In this document: positions 9,351 to 17,808 of the stretch, piece after piece
Layout: each line of letters begins with the position of its first letter
Position numbering within the stretch: position 1 is the stretch's first letter
Origin: an uncultured Planctomycetaceae bacterium
GTDB lineage: Bacteria > Planctomycetota > Planctomycetia > Planctomycetales > Planctomycetaceae
Assembly (NCBI GenBank): GCA_903861195.1
Contig: CAIOTJ010000013.1
Coordinates: 1 to 45,802 of the forward strand
Length of the DNA: 45,802 nucleotides
Reading direction: 5' to 3'
The notes under the pieces: model-generated
What the model was told of the DNA's origin: nothing
Seen by the model: the letters and a program-made list of their open reading frames with translations, nothing else
Databases searched by the model: none
Made by a program: the position numbers and the translations under genes

Positions 9351-11912
9351 CTATTCCCGGGTGATGAATTCATCCAGGTTGATCAGCACCCGGGCGATTG
9401 ATGTCCAGGTGGCGAATTCAGTCGCGGGGACATCCGTCGCGAACTCGGGGGAGATCAACTGTTTGGCCTCATCAGGTTGGCCTGCGAAGCCCTGCCGTTG
9501 CTGGGTCAACAGGTCACTCAACCGTTGCAGCTCGACCGGGCCCGGCTCGCGGACCAGGCAAACACGAAACAGTTCCCGCAGACGGCTGGAATCATCGGTC
9601 GGACCTGCGGTCAACACCCGCTTGGCCAACCCCTGTGCGAACTCGACAAATTGCTGATCGTTGGCCAGTGTCAGCGACTGCAGCGGGGTGTTCGAGCGGT
9701 TACGCCGGGTGCAGGTGATATTGGCGTCGGGAAAATCGAACACCGCCATCGCTGGATACAGACTCGAACGCCAGAGATAGGTGTACATTCCCCGGCGGTA
9801 CCGATCGGCACCGGTGGCTGTGTTCCAGGGCTTCTTGTCTTGCGTGAACTCAAACACCCCCTCGGGCTGGGGGGGGTTCACACTGGGGCCCCCAATCTTC
9901 CGGGACAGCAGGCCACTGGCGACCAGAGCGCTGTCCCGAATTGTCTCGGCTTCCAGACGCAACCGATTTTGCCGGGCGAAGAGCTTGTTGGCCGGGTCGA
10001 CTTCGGCCAGTTCCGGACGCCAGTGCGACGATTGTCGATAGGTGGCGGTGGTGACCAGCAGCTTCAGCATCCGCTTGAGGCTCCAGGGAACTTCCGGGGC
10101 CAGGGATCCATCGGGGGCCGGGCATGCGGTCGATTGCGTGGGCTGCATGAACTCGGCCGCCAGCCAGTCGAGAAGCTCGGGATGGGTGGGGGAAGTCCCC
10201 TGGGTTCCAAAGTCGTTCTCCGTCTCGACAATTCCACGGCCGAACAGTTTTTGCCAGACCCGATTGATGGTCACCCGGGGTGTCAACGGATTGCGGGTGT
10301 CGACCAGCCAACGGGCCAGGTCGAGGCGGTTGGGATGATCGGTCTGCAGCGCGAGGGGGGGCAGGGCCGCCGGAATGCCGGGCCGCACCTCGGCTCCATG
10401 CCGCAGAAAGTCTCCGCGGATATGGATGTGCGTCGGGCGCGGTTGGGCTCGTTCCTGCATCACGAGAGTGGTGACGAACTGGGGGATCTGTCCCGAGAGA
10501 TTCACAATCTCGGCCAGTTCCGGAAATTTCTGCTGGGCTTCGGGCAACTTGCGGTAGTGATTCGACAGATCCTTCTTGTTCTGCTCGCTGCGCATCACGG
10601 GAGACAGGTTGAGGGCGTTCAGCACCTCCATGGGCAGCTTGGGGCGTTCGGCATCGGGGAAGCTCTTTTCCCAGGCATCGATTGCCCCCTCGAATTCCTC
10701 TTTTCTGGAAGCGAACTTCACTTCCAGTTCAGCGATCTGTCGCTGCAAAGTGGCCCGTTTTTCGAGGTCGCCGCGGGCCACCTGCTCGGCCGAGGGGGCT
10801 TCCAGGCGAGGTTCATCAGTGTTGTTCAGAAACGCGTAGAGCTGGTAGTACTCGCGCTGGGTGAGGGGGTCGTACTTGTGCTCGTGACACTGGGCACACC
10901 CCAACGTCAGACCCAGAAACACCAGACCCGTGGTGTTGACCCGGTCGACAATCGACTCCACCCGGAACTGTTCGGGGTCGGTTCCCCCCTCTTCGTTCAC
11001 CAATGTATTGCGGTGAAACCCCGTGGCCACCTTTTGGGCTCTGTTCGCATTGGGCAGCATGTCCCCCGCGATTTGCTCCACGGTGAATTGATCAAACGGC
11101 AAATCGCGATTGAGCGCCTCGATGACCCACTCGCGGTACATCCAGATGGACCGGGCTGTGTCCCGGGTGAAGCCATTCGAGTCGGCATAGCGGGCGTTGT
11201 CGAGCCAATGCCGTCCCCAGCGCTCTCCGAAATGCGGAGACTGCAACAGCCGATCGGCCAGCAGTTCGTACGCGTTCGGACGGGTGTCCTGTACGAAGTC
11301 CTGCACTTCCGCGGGAGTTGGGGGAAGTCCCAGGAGGTCCAGGCTCAGGCGGCGGATCAGAGTGACTCGGTCGGCCTCGGGACTGGGGAGCAATCCCTCG
11401 GACTCAAGCCGTGACACCACGAAGGCATCGACCGGATTGCGAACCCGGGACGCGTCCTTCACAGCCGGAGCAGCCACCCGGCGGACTGGTTGAAAGGACC
11501 AATGTGTGGCAGAGCTGGTGGTGCCGCCGCCGCCGGTTCCCTCTGGCAGCTTCGCCCCCTGTGCGATCCAGTCTTCAATCAGCCGGCGTTCGGCCTCGTT
11601 GGGACGTGGTTTTCCCTCGGGAGGCATTAGCGACACCCCCTCGGCACCCGTCAGTACCTTCAGCAGCAGACTGTCAGCAGGTTGCCCAGTGGAGAACAGT
11701 TTGCCACTGTCTCCCCCGGAGGCCAGTCCCGACGGTTGGTCGAGCCGCAATCCGCCCCGCTGTTTCTCGGCACCATGGCATTCCGAGCAGTAGCGCTCAA
11801 AGAGGGGGCGCAGATCACGGGAGAAGTCGACCTCCTCGGCCTGAGCGGGAACACCCAACAGCATCGTTCCAAGCAGCGGCAACTTCAGCCAGTTTGGCAG
11901 GAAACCACGCAT
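9351..11912 (-). CDS. Planctomycete cytochrome protein with PSCyt1, DUF1549 and DUF1553 domains
   Basis: The 853-residue product starts with a signal peptide (cleavage near PAQA, about residue 25). A PSCyt1 heme-binding domain follows, with CSECH at 42-46 and LMPPEGKPRP near 95-104. DUF1549 (about 160-360) carries a second CxxCH, CAQCH at 339-343. A helical linker follows, then DUF1553 (about 530-820) with NRLDLARWLVD, TINRVWQKLFGRG and NTPLQSLTLAND. Such proteins are periplasmic, probably covalently heme-bearing, and of unknown catalytic role. It is the promoter-proximal gene of the pair with the DUF1501 gene. Length and domain order are normal for the family, with no sign of frameshift. Confidence 0.95.
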   Translation of the reverse strand: MRGFLPNWLKLPLLGTMLLGVPAQAEEVDFSRDLRPLFERYCSECHGAEKQRGGLRLDQPSGLASGGDSGKLFSTGQPADSLLLKVLTGAEGVSLMPPEGKPRPNEAERRLIEDWIAQGAKLPEGTGGGGTTSSATHWSFQPVRRVAAPAVKDASRVRNPVDAFVVSRLESEGLLPSPEADRVTLIRRLSLDLLGLPPTPAEVQDFVQDTRPNAYELLADRLLQSPHFGERWGRHWLDNARYADSNGFTRDTARSIWMYREWVIEALNRDLPFDQFTVEQIAGDMLPNANRAQKVATGFHRNTLVNEEGGTDPEQFRVESIVDRVNTTGLVFLGLTLGCAQCHEHKYDPLTQREYYQLYAFLNNTDEPRLEAPSAEQVARGDLEKRATLQRQIAELEVKFASRKEEFEGAIDAWEKSFPDAERPKLPMEVLNALNLSPVMRSEQNKKDLSNHYRKLPEAQQKFPELAEIVNLSGQIPQFVTTLVMQERAQPRPTHIHIRGDFLRHGAEVRPGIPAALPPLALQTDHPNRLDLARWLVDTRNPLTPRVTINRVWQKLFGRGIVETENDFGTQGTSPTHPELLDWLAAEFMQPTQSTACPAPDGSLAPEVPWSLKRMLKLLVTTATYRQSSHWRPELAEVDPANKLFARQNRLRLEAETIRDSALVASGLLSRKIGGPSVNPPQPEGVFEFTQDKKPWNTATGADRYRRGMYTYLWRSSLYPAMAVFDFPDANITCTRRNRSNTPLQSLTLANDQQFVEFAQGLAKRVLTAGPTDDSSRLRELFRVCLVREPGPVELQRLSDLLTQQRQGFAGQPDEAKQLISPEFATDVPATEFATWTSIARVLINLDEFITRE

Positions 11913-12373
11913 TGTTCACCGCACTCCCGTCGTGTGATCCGGCCAGCAGAGAGAACACATCACCGAATCTTGATTCTATCGGCCGAGGGGGGGGCGGTCT
12001 ATCTTCTCCGTGGTCAGGTAACGGGTTTGTCGTTAGGGGCGGAACACCAGGCAGATCCGTCTTGGCAAGAGGCTCTGTCGCTGCAGGGCAACCGTGGTGG
12101 AGACAGTTCCAGGGACCTATCCCAATCCAGCGCCCCCAGGACCACTCCGCAGCGAACCGGCGCCACGGGGCAAACCCTCCTGGGGGAACGGCATCCGGGG
12201 CCGCAAGAGTGAGACGGGGGAGGAGGAACCTGCCGGGTGAGCGTGGGGCGCAAGGGGGTACACCCCACTCCCGGGGGAGTCCACTGCCGGCGAAGGGATC
12301 GGCGGTGAAGAATGAGGTTTCCGCCGCGGACATTGGCGGTGGGCGATGTTGCGCCCGGTTACTTCGCCCCCCG
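11913..12373. other. Intergenic region upstream of the DUF1549 gene
   Basis: This 461-base region lies between the end of the first SPFH gene and the start of the DUF1549 gene, both on the minus strand. The long open frames crossing it (for example 11815-12432 minus) encode Arg/Pro-rich, low-complexity peptides typical of GC-rich spurious frames. It should contain the promoter of the cytochrome operon. I find no convincing hairpin terminator or repeat. Confidence 0.4.
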
Positions 12374-14065
12374 TTACTTCGACCCTGGGTCTCCGGTCCC
12401 CTCATCCCTTCGGCGCGGGGTCTCCTGACCACGCTGCCGCGTGGTCTGCTGTTCGCGAACCTGGCGGCTCAGAAGGGTCTCCGGCAGTCCCTTAAGGTCG
12501 GTCCAGAAGGTTCCCTCGCCGGCGTACAGCCACTGCAACTGCAGGTCATCGGGAAGGCCCGAGGCGAACACCCACTGGTTGAACGCCGCGGGATCTCCAA
12601 AGGCCTTGACGGCCAATTCGAACCGGCTGGCTTTGGCCACTTCCATCTGCTGTTGCGAATCGGCTTCGGCGGCTCCCCGCAGCACAGTGGCCTCCCGTTC
12701 CAGCTCGGCCGTCTGGCGGTCGATGGCGGCCACCTGTTTGGTCGTCTCTGCCCGGGTTTCGGCCGCCTTCTTTTTTCCCTCGGCCTGCTTCTCGGCGACC
12801 AATTTCTCAGTCTCCACCTTGATCCGTTCCGCTTCGAGTTCGACGGTGCGTTCCTGCTCACGAAGATCGGCTTCAATTTTGGCGGTGAGCTGTTCCTGCT
12901 CGCGGGTGAGGGTCAATTCGTCCGCCAGGTACTTCTGTTGGATCGGAAGCCGGACTTCCTTGGGAATGTAGATATGGCGCACCAGTCCGTATTGCAGGTC
13001 CACCCCGGTTTCCTTCAGCCGGCTCTCGAACTGCTGCGTGGCCTCGTCCTGGAAGTGTTCGCGGGTCTCGCCCACCAGCAATTCCACCGCGCCGAGTTTC
13101 GAACCTTCGTTGCGACAGATGCTTTCGATCAGCGGCACCACGACCCGCTGTTCCACGGCATCGATGTTCCCGCTGAACTCCACAACGCGTGGGGCCTGGG
13201 CCGGCAGAATCCCCCAGATGGCGGTGAAGTCCATGTGAATGGTGAAGCCGTCACGGGAGGGAAACACAATTCCTCCGGAGGCGTCGGTCATCTCAGGCTC
13301 GCCACTCTCGTCCAGGGGCCATGCGCCCTTGTCTTTCGGATGCGGGACGCTCTGCAACGTTTTCTCGCGGTAACCGATCGGGATCACGTCGAGCAGTTGT
13401 TCACGGGGGTTGACCGCATACAGACCTGGGGGCAGCGGCAGAGGTTGAATTCCCTGGGATGTGCCGGTCGCGGGATTGCTGGTCTGGTTGGTCACCACCC
13501 CGACGTGGCCGGTGTCGATCTTGACCCAGCCCGCGAGTTTCCCGGGCTGACCCGGGGATTGCACGACCCCTTTGATCTTCTTGACGTCGTAGGCGTAGGG
13601 ATTGATCCGGTAACGGCCTGGACCGTAGACGCGTCGCAGGGTTCCCTTCACGGTCGTTTCGTCGAGTTCTCCCTCGACGAGGTATTGCTGGTCATTTGCC
13701 GCGGTCCCCGTCGTGGTGGCGGCCTTGCCGCCGACCAGGCTGGTCACCACGGCCAGTTCACCCGGCTCGACGAGAATGTCATCGACTAGGGTCCGCTCCC
13801 ACCAGAGCGGGCAGTAGAAATGCCGGCCTGGGCCCAGCAGTTGCTCCATCACCCCCACTTCCAGCGGGTCGCGACGGGCGAGATAACCGGGGCGGGGCGA
13901 CTGCCCGCGACCCAACAGCAACGGCCCCTTGTACCGCAGCAGCAGGCTCTGGCCCGGGGGGACCGAGATGCGGTTGACTGTCCACGCGACGGTCTGCCAC
14001 ACGGTCAGGGCCAGCAGTCCCAGGGTGAGCAGTGGACGGAATCCGCTGATTTGCCAACGATTCAT
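12374..14065 (-). CDS. SPFH/band 7 protein with three N-terminal beta repeats
   Basis: The 563-residue product has an N-terminal hydrophobic helix (about 11-30). Three tandem units follow at about 35-99, 100-168 and 181-232, each opening with a [VI]xxG..(G)V strand and closing on a PG-Y-x-x-NP motif (PGRHFYCP, PGRYRINPY, PGLYAVNP). An SPFH domain spans about 233-400, with VFPSRDGFTIHMDFTAIWGI. A charged, Glu/Ala/Lys-rich coiled coil (about 395-505) and a polar tail complete it. It lies 65 bases after the next SPFH gene in the same direction. Band 7 proteins form large membrane-associated rings or cages and shape membrane microdomains. The repeats before the SPFH domain recall major vault protein, which is structural inference only. 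Confidence 0.88.
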   Translation of the reverse strand: MNRWQISGFRPLLTLGLLALTVWQTVAWTVNRISVPPGQSLLLRYKGPLLLGRGQSPRPGYLARRDPLEVGVMEQLLGPGRHFYCPLWWERTLVDDILVEPGELAVVTSLVGGKAATTTGTAANDQQYLVEGELDETTVKGTLRRVYGPGRYRINPYAYDVKKIKGVVQSPGQPGKLAGWVKIDTGHVGVVTNQTSNPATGTSQGIQPLPLPPGLYAVNPREQLLDVIPIGYREKTLQSVPHPKDKGAWPLDESGEPEMTDASGGIVFPSRDGFTIHMDFTAIWGILPAQAPRVVEFSGNIDAVEQRVVVPLIESICRNEGSKLGAVELLVGETREHFQDEATQQFESRLKETGVDLQYGLVRHIYIPKEVRLPIQQKYLADELTLTREQEQLTAKIEADLREQERTVELEAERIKVETEKLVAEKQAEGKKKAAETRAETTKQVAAIDRQTAELEREATVLRGAAEADSQQQMEVAKASRFELAVKAFGDPAAFNQWVFASGLPDDLQLQWLYAGEGTFWTDLKGLPETLLSRQVREQQTTRQRGQETPRRRDEGTGDPGSK

Positions 14066-14130
14066 CGGTTTCTCCAGGGAAAAAGGGATATGTTCGGGGA
14101 ATCATTCGCGGCCGGGCGTGCCGCGCCCGG

Positions 14131-15816
14131 TTACTTTTGTCCAGCCACTTCGCCCGGGTTGAGCCGGGTGCGGGAGCGTTCGCGGGGGCTGAAGCCCTCG
14201 AAGATTTTCATCAGCGGACTGTCGGCCGTGTTGACCATTAGTTGCCGATACGCACCAGACATTTTCTGGTAGAGCACGTATTGTGCGAACTGGTGTCCAT
14301 CGCCGTCGTAAGCCGCGACCGACTGTTTCCATCCGGCCGCTTCCGCTTCATTTTTGAGCCGGGTCACCTCGGCGGCCCCCTTGCCGCGAGCCCGGATGGC
14401 CTCGGCTTCATCCTCGGCCGCTTCCAGATGCAGTCGGGCCACGGACAGCTTTTCTTCCGCCTTGGTGACCGTCACCTGCTGTTCGCGTTTCGCCTCGGTC
14501 GTCTCTCGCACCACCGTCTGCTCGGCCGACACCAGAGCCTGCTTCTGTCGGACCAATTCCTTCTCGATGGCCAGCTTGACCTCCGACTTCTGTTGCAGGA
14601 TCTGCTGCGTGTATTGTTCGGCCTTCTGTTTGGCGATCTCCCGTTCCTGGACTGGCTCAGCGATCTGGCGGGGAGGATTGATCTTGGTGATCAGGGCCTG
14701 AATGACCTCGATTCCCAGAGGTTCGCAGGCCTCCTTCATAGTGGTCTGGTAGTTCTCTTGAAACTGCGTCCGGCCCTGGATGAAGTCCCGGCCCGAATTG
14801 TTCGAGCCCTGCAGTCGGCAGAAACTGCGGGCGGCCGGCAAAATCACTTTCCGCATGACCTCCTCGTCAATCTGCCCCCCGTTGATCGGTTCGTTGTAGA
14901 GGACGAAGACCTTCGCGGCCATTTCAGGCCGAACCCGAAATTCGACAATGCTGTCGAGGTTGACCCAAAACCCGTCCTTCGAGGGAAAACTCAGTTCCCG
15001 GGTTTCGCCAAGGTTGAAGCGCTGATTCCGGCAGTCCACCAGGCTGACCGCCACCTCGTAGGGATTCAGGAAATAGGTTCCCGGGTCGAGTGTCTCTTGT
15101 TCCACCCCTCGAAATCCCGGCTTGACCAGCAGCAGTGTGTGGCGTGGATCTCGCGGATCCTCCCAATAGTCCGCAGCCTGTGGGATGGGGCCGGTCAAGT
15201 TGATGCGGACCCCCTTGAAACCAGCCGGGACAACCACCGGATCGTGTTGCTCGACACGGTAAAGATAGGGATTGAGGTCGTGGCGGCCGGGCTGCAGCAC
15301 CCCGGGAACGATTCCCTTCTGATGTTCCCCCTTGGCCAGCAATTCCCCGGGGGGGAGATCGTCTCCGGCCAGACGGACCAGCACCCCCAGCTTGCCGTTG
15401 GGGATCACCACCTGGGGCAGAACTTGCCAAGACCAGTCGTAGGGATTGTATTGGAAAAAGTACCTTCCTTCGCGAAGGACCTCGGGTTGAATTCCTTTGG
15501 ATGCCGGGTTGGTGGCCAATTCTTCCTTGTTGGGCAGATCGGTGCCTGTCTTGCGAAGCAGAACCGCCATGGACCCGGCCGGGACGTCGATAACGAAGGA
15601 TTTGTACGTCGTGGTCAGCATGCCGATGCCGAAGACTGCCAGGCCCGCCAGCCCGGCCAGCCATCGGCCCCGGGAGGCATCGCCTGAAGAGGGCTCGATT
15701 CTGTCCCCGCGACCACCTTCAAACCCCGCGTTGGTCCGCGGACTGATCTCCTGCTCCAAAAAGATGATTTTGGCAGGGGGTTCGGACGATTCGGGTGATT
15801 CCTCAGAATTCTGCAT
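14131..15816 (-). CDS. SPFH/band 7 protein with three N-terminal beta repeats (paralog)
   Basis: I place the start at the ATG at 15816 (561 residues, AAAGAAG upstream) rather than 114 bases earlier. A polar N-terminus is followed by a transmembrane helix at about 52-69. Three clear repeats lie at about 78-138, 139-196 and 197-260. They share the pattern VPAGxxGVxxxxxG, LPxxxLLA, KGI-P-VL and PGRYxxNPYxY (GRYFFQYNPYDW, PGRHDLNPYLY, PGTYFLNPYEV). The SPFH domain (about 265-430, SFPSKDGFWVNLDSIVEFRV) and a long Glu/Ala/Lys coiled coil follow. The first two repeats are the most alike, which suggests internal duplication. It is the upstream member of a two-gene SPFH unit and probably hetero-oligomerises with its paralog, as HflK/HflC do. 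Confidence 0.88.
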   Translation of the reverse strand: MQNSEESPESSEPPAKIIFLEQEISPRTNAGFEGGRGDRIEPSSGDASRGRWLAGLAGLAVFGIGMLTTTYKSFVIDVPAGSMAVLLRKTGTDLPNKEELATNPASKGIQPEVLREGRYFFQYNPYDWSWQVLPQVVIPNGKLGVLVRLAGDDLPPGELLAKGEHQKGIVPGVLQPGRHDLNPYLYRVEQHDPVVVPAGFKGVRINLTGPIPQAADYWEDPRDPRHTLLLVKPGFRGVEQETLDPGTYFLNPYEVAVSLVDCRNQRFNLGETRELSFPSKDGFWVNLDSIVEFRVRPEMAAKVFVLYNEPINGGQIDEEVMRKVILPAARSFCRLQGSNNSGRDFIQGRTQFQENYQTTMKEACEPLGIEVIQALITKINPPRQIAEPVQEREIAKQKAEQYTQQILQQKSEVKLAIEKELVRQKQALVSAEQTVVRETTEAKREQQVTVTKAEEKLSVARLHLEAAEDEAEAIRARGKGAAEVTRLKNEAEAAGWKQSVAAYDGDGHQFAQYVLYQKMSGAYRQLMVNTADSPLMKIFEGFSPRERSRTRLNPGEVAGQK

Positions 15817-16202
15817 CGTTCGACTTCTTTTGGGAAAAAGGAATTTGTGTGAGGCAGCGCTGACCTCCCCTCGACACGGTGAGTCGGAGAGTCGTTCGCA
15901 GCCGGTGGGAGTTTCTTGACGACATTCCACCGGCTGTCGCTGGTCAGAGGGAGAAACGCAGTCTGCCCCAACACGGATCAGAGGTGGTTGGGATCTTCAG
16001 CCGAATTTCACTCAGGAAGTACGGGAGATTCGTACCAGCGATTCGATGTGTGTGCTCTTGAGTTCAGATTGGGGCGATCGGTACTCAACTGTGGTACCGA
16101 GAGTTCAACCAGCCACAAGCAGCGGGCCTCGACTCGCGGGGCGACGCGGGATACTGTCGCAGGACCTGACGACAAAACAGTCGCCAGTTCCCAGACGGCC
16201 GC
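15817..16202. other. Intergenic region between slyX and the SPFH pair
   Basis: This 386-base gap lies on the path from slyX into the SPFH genes. The small plus-strand frames in it (for example 15916-16206) do not resemble proteins. It probably holds a promoter for the SPFH pair, so the pair may be transcribed apart from the sigma/pspA/slyX genes. I cannot name promoter elements with confidence. Confidence 0.4.
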
Positions 16203-16412
16203 TTAATAATGCGGCGGACGCTCCGCTTCGGGATCGCGCTGTTCTTCGTCCAGAGAGAGGCGATTCAGGCGGTCATCGACCCGGGTCAGAACCTGTTGCA
16301 GGCGCGTCAACTGCCGCTGTTGATCGAGGACCACGGCATTGAGGGTTTCGAAGTCGCGTTGCAGATGCATCAGCAGCGACTCGAGCCGTTCGAGAGACGA
16401 GGCGTCGGCCAT
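16203..16412 (-). CDS. slyX: SlyX family protein
   Basis: This 69-residue protein is a short coiled coil (LERLESLLMHLQRDFETLNAVV, then QQRQLTRLQQVLTRV) ending in the characteristic PPHY. SlyX proteins are small, mostly helical and of unknown biochemical function. The terminal PHY and the N-terminal LE.Rl..LE-like heptads give the assignment. It starts at ATG 16412 with no clear ribosome binding site, 89 bases after the stop of the PspA-like gene on the same strand. That suggests translation from a common message. The association with a PspA-type protein and an ECF sigma factor is the notable point. Confidence 0.8.
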   Translation of the reverse strand: MADASSLERLESLLMHLQRDFETLNAVVLDQQRQLTRLQQVLTRVDDRLNRLSLDEEQRDPEAERPPHY

Positions 16413-16501
16413 TACAAGGAGTCGCGGAGTCTGGAGGTATTTGGAATGCCGGCCATGTTCTGTCTCATGTTGGCGGGAAGAGTCCGGGGACGCCAGGATC
16501 C

Positions 16502-17059
16502 TCAGGTACGACCCAATTCCCGGCGCAAGGCCAACAGATCCTCCTCCACGAGTTTCATGCGGGCGGTCTCACTCGGCGGATTGTTCGACAACGACTTCTC
16601 CGGGATGTCGTTCATCGCCACCAGCACCAGCCTGCCGCTGTGCAGTTCCGCTTGCAGCCGCAGCGCCTCGGCCAGTCTCGCCTCGACCGCCTTGAGAATC
16701 GTCTGCAGGTGCTCATGGGTGGAATGGGCGGCGACCAACTGCTGTTCGATTCCCGCCCGTAGGTCAAGACATTCCCGCCGCCGCAGCAGGGTCTGGCGGG
16801 CATCGGCTTCGTTGCCCGCGACCAGCTGCTGTCGAGCCTCTGTATTTAGGGACTCCGCCTGAGCCTGTCGCTCCGAGAGTTCCACCAGCAGTCGATCGAC
16901 CGACTTTTGGGCCCCCGTCACGCTGCGCTGGGCACCAGCCAGTCCGTCGCGGATCTCGCTGACAATCCGGCCAATGGCTCCCCGGCGATCCTGGGATTCA
17001 GCCAGCAGATCTTCGAGACGGTAGCTGACGATGTCGCTGAGGCGACTGTAGTAGGTCAT
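16502..17059 (-). CDS. PspA/IM30-like phage-shock protein
   Basis: From the ATG at 17059 (AGGAG about 10 bases upstream) the product is 185 residues and almost entirely helical. The N-terminus YYSRLSDIVSYRLEDLLAES aligns with the PspA start [20 protein letters not shown]. A long coiled coil follows, with DARQTLLRRRECLDLRAGIE at the place of the conserved PspA segment DLARAALIEKQKLTD. PspA family proteins are ESCRT-III-like and polymerise on stressed inner membranes. It is shorter than the usual 220 residues and less hydrophobic at the N-terminus, so it is a divergent member. It sits directly downstream (64 bases) of an ECF sigma gene, which suggests sigma-controlled expression. Confidence 0.75.
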   Translation of the reverse strand: MTYYSRLSDIVSYRLEDLLAESQDRRGAIGRIVSEIRDGLAGAQRSVTGAQKSVDRLLVELSERQAQAESLNTEARQQLVAGNEADARQTLLRRRECLDLRAGIEQQLVAAHSTHEHLQTILKAVEARLAEALRLQAELHSGRLVLVAMNDIPEKSLSNNPPSETARMKLVEEDLLALRRELGRT

Positions 17060-17123
17060 GAATCGGAACTCCTGGCACAAACCGGTCACACAGAATTGAC
17101 AACGCAGGAAAGCCCGGGAGGGA

Positions 17124-17729
17124 TCACTCGGTAAACCCCCGGGCCTCAAGTTCTTCCCGAAGTTTCTCCCGGGCCAACCGCAGACGGCTTTTGGTGGTCG
17201 CCACGCTGGACTCGAGGATTTCCGCGACTTCGGGAAGACTCAGCCCTGCGAAATGGTGCAGGGTGAACGTCAGTAATTGCTCTTCGGGCAACGACGGGAG
17301 CAGGGCATCGACGGCCCGGGTCAGTTCACTGCGATCCGCGGTCTGCACCGGCGAATCCCCTTCATCCGCACTCAGGGTGTCGAGCAGGGGGGTCTCATCC
17401 GGTTGTCCCCAGACAGCCTGAACCAGGGCATCGTTGGTACGCCTGCGGACCGAGTCAATCAACAAATTGCGCGCCACGCGGAACATCCAACCCCGAAAAC
17501 GACGCGAGGGAATGTAATCCCACGCCTGGTCGTACACCTTCAGCAACGTGTCCTGCGTCAGATCTTCAGAGAGTTGGCGGTCACGGGTGTTCGAATAGAA
17601 GAAGTTGAGCAGTGATTGTTGGTATTTGTTCACCAGTACGGGGAACGCCTGGCGATCACCTTCCTGAAGACGGATCATGAGCCCATCGTCTTCGTCCGCG
17701 GTATCGGTGGCGAGGTTGGGGCTGTTCAT
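17124..17729 (-). CDS. ECF-type sigma-70 family RNA polymerase sigma factor
   Basis: The 201-residue product (ATG at 17729; an ATG at 17756 would add nine residues) has sigma region 2, with LSEDLTQDTLLKVYDQAW and FRGWMFRVARNLLIDSVRRR. An acidic linker follows, then region 4 (LPEEQLLTFTLHHFAGLSLPEVAEIL and the helix-turn-helix SSVATTKSRLRLAREKLREEL). No gene next to it encodes an anti-sigma factor; its downstream neighbours are the PspA-like and slyX genes. The divergent LarA-like gene starts about 80 bases away, so the two promoters share a short region. It probably directs transcription of a membrane-stress regulon that includes its own operon, which is inference from position. Confidence 0.92.
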   Translation of the reverse strand: MNSPNLATDTADEDDGLMIRLQEGDRQAFPVLVNKYQQSLLNFFYSNTRDRQLSEDLTQDTLLKVYDQAWDYIPSRRFRGWMFRVARNLLIDSVRRRTNDALVQAVWGQPDETPLLDTLSADEGDSPVQTADRSELTRAVDALLPSLPEEQLLTFTLHHFAGLSLPEVAEILESSVATTKSRLRLAREKLREELEARGFTE

Positions 17730-17808
17730 GTCGGTTCGCCGCATCCTACCATACATCGTCGTCGTGAAAACGGTTCCGGGGTTTCCCCCCCGGGGAGTGG
17801 GAGCAGGA

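Noticed and set aside
9477-11414. A 645-codon open frame on the plus strand
   Set aside because: It is antisense to the DUF1549/DUF1553 gene and has no family features; long antisense frames are common at this GC content.
15817-15930. Upstream start of the second SPFH gene, adding 38 residues
   Set aside because: The extra residues have no conserved or membrane features, and a better ribosome binding site precedes the ATG at 15816.
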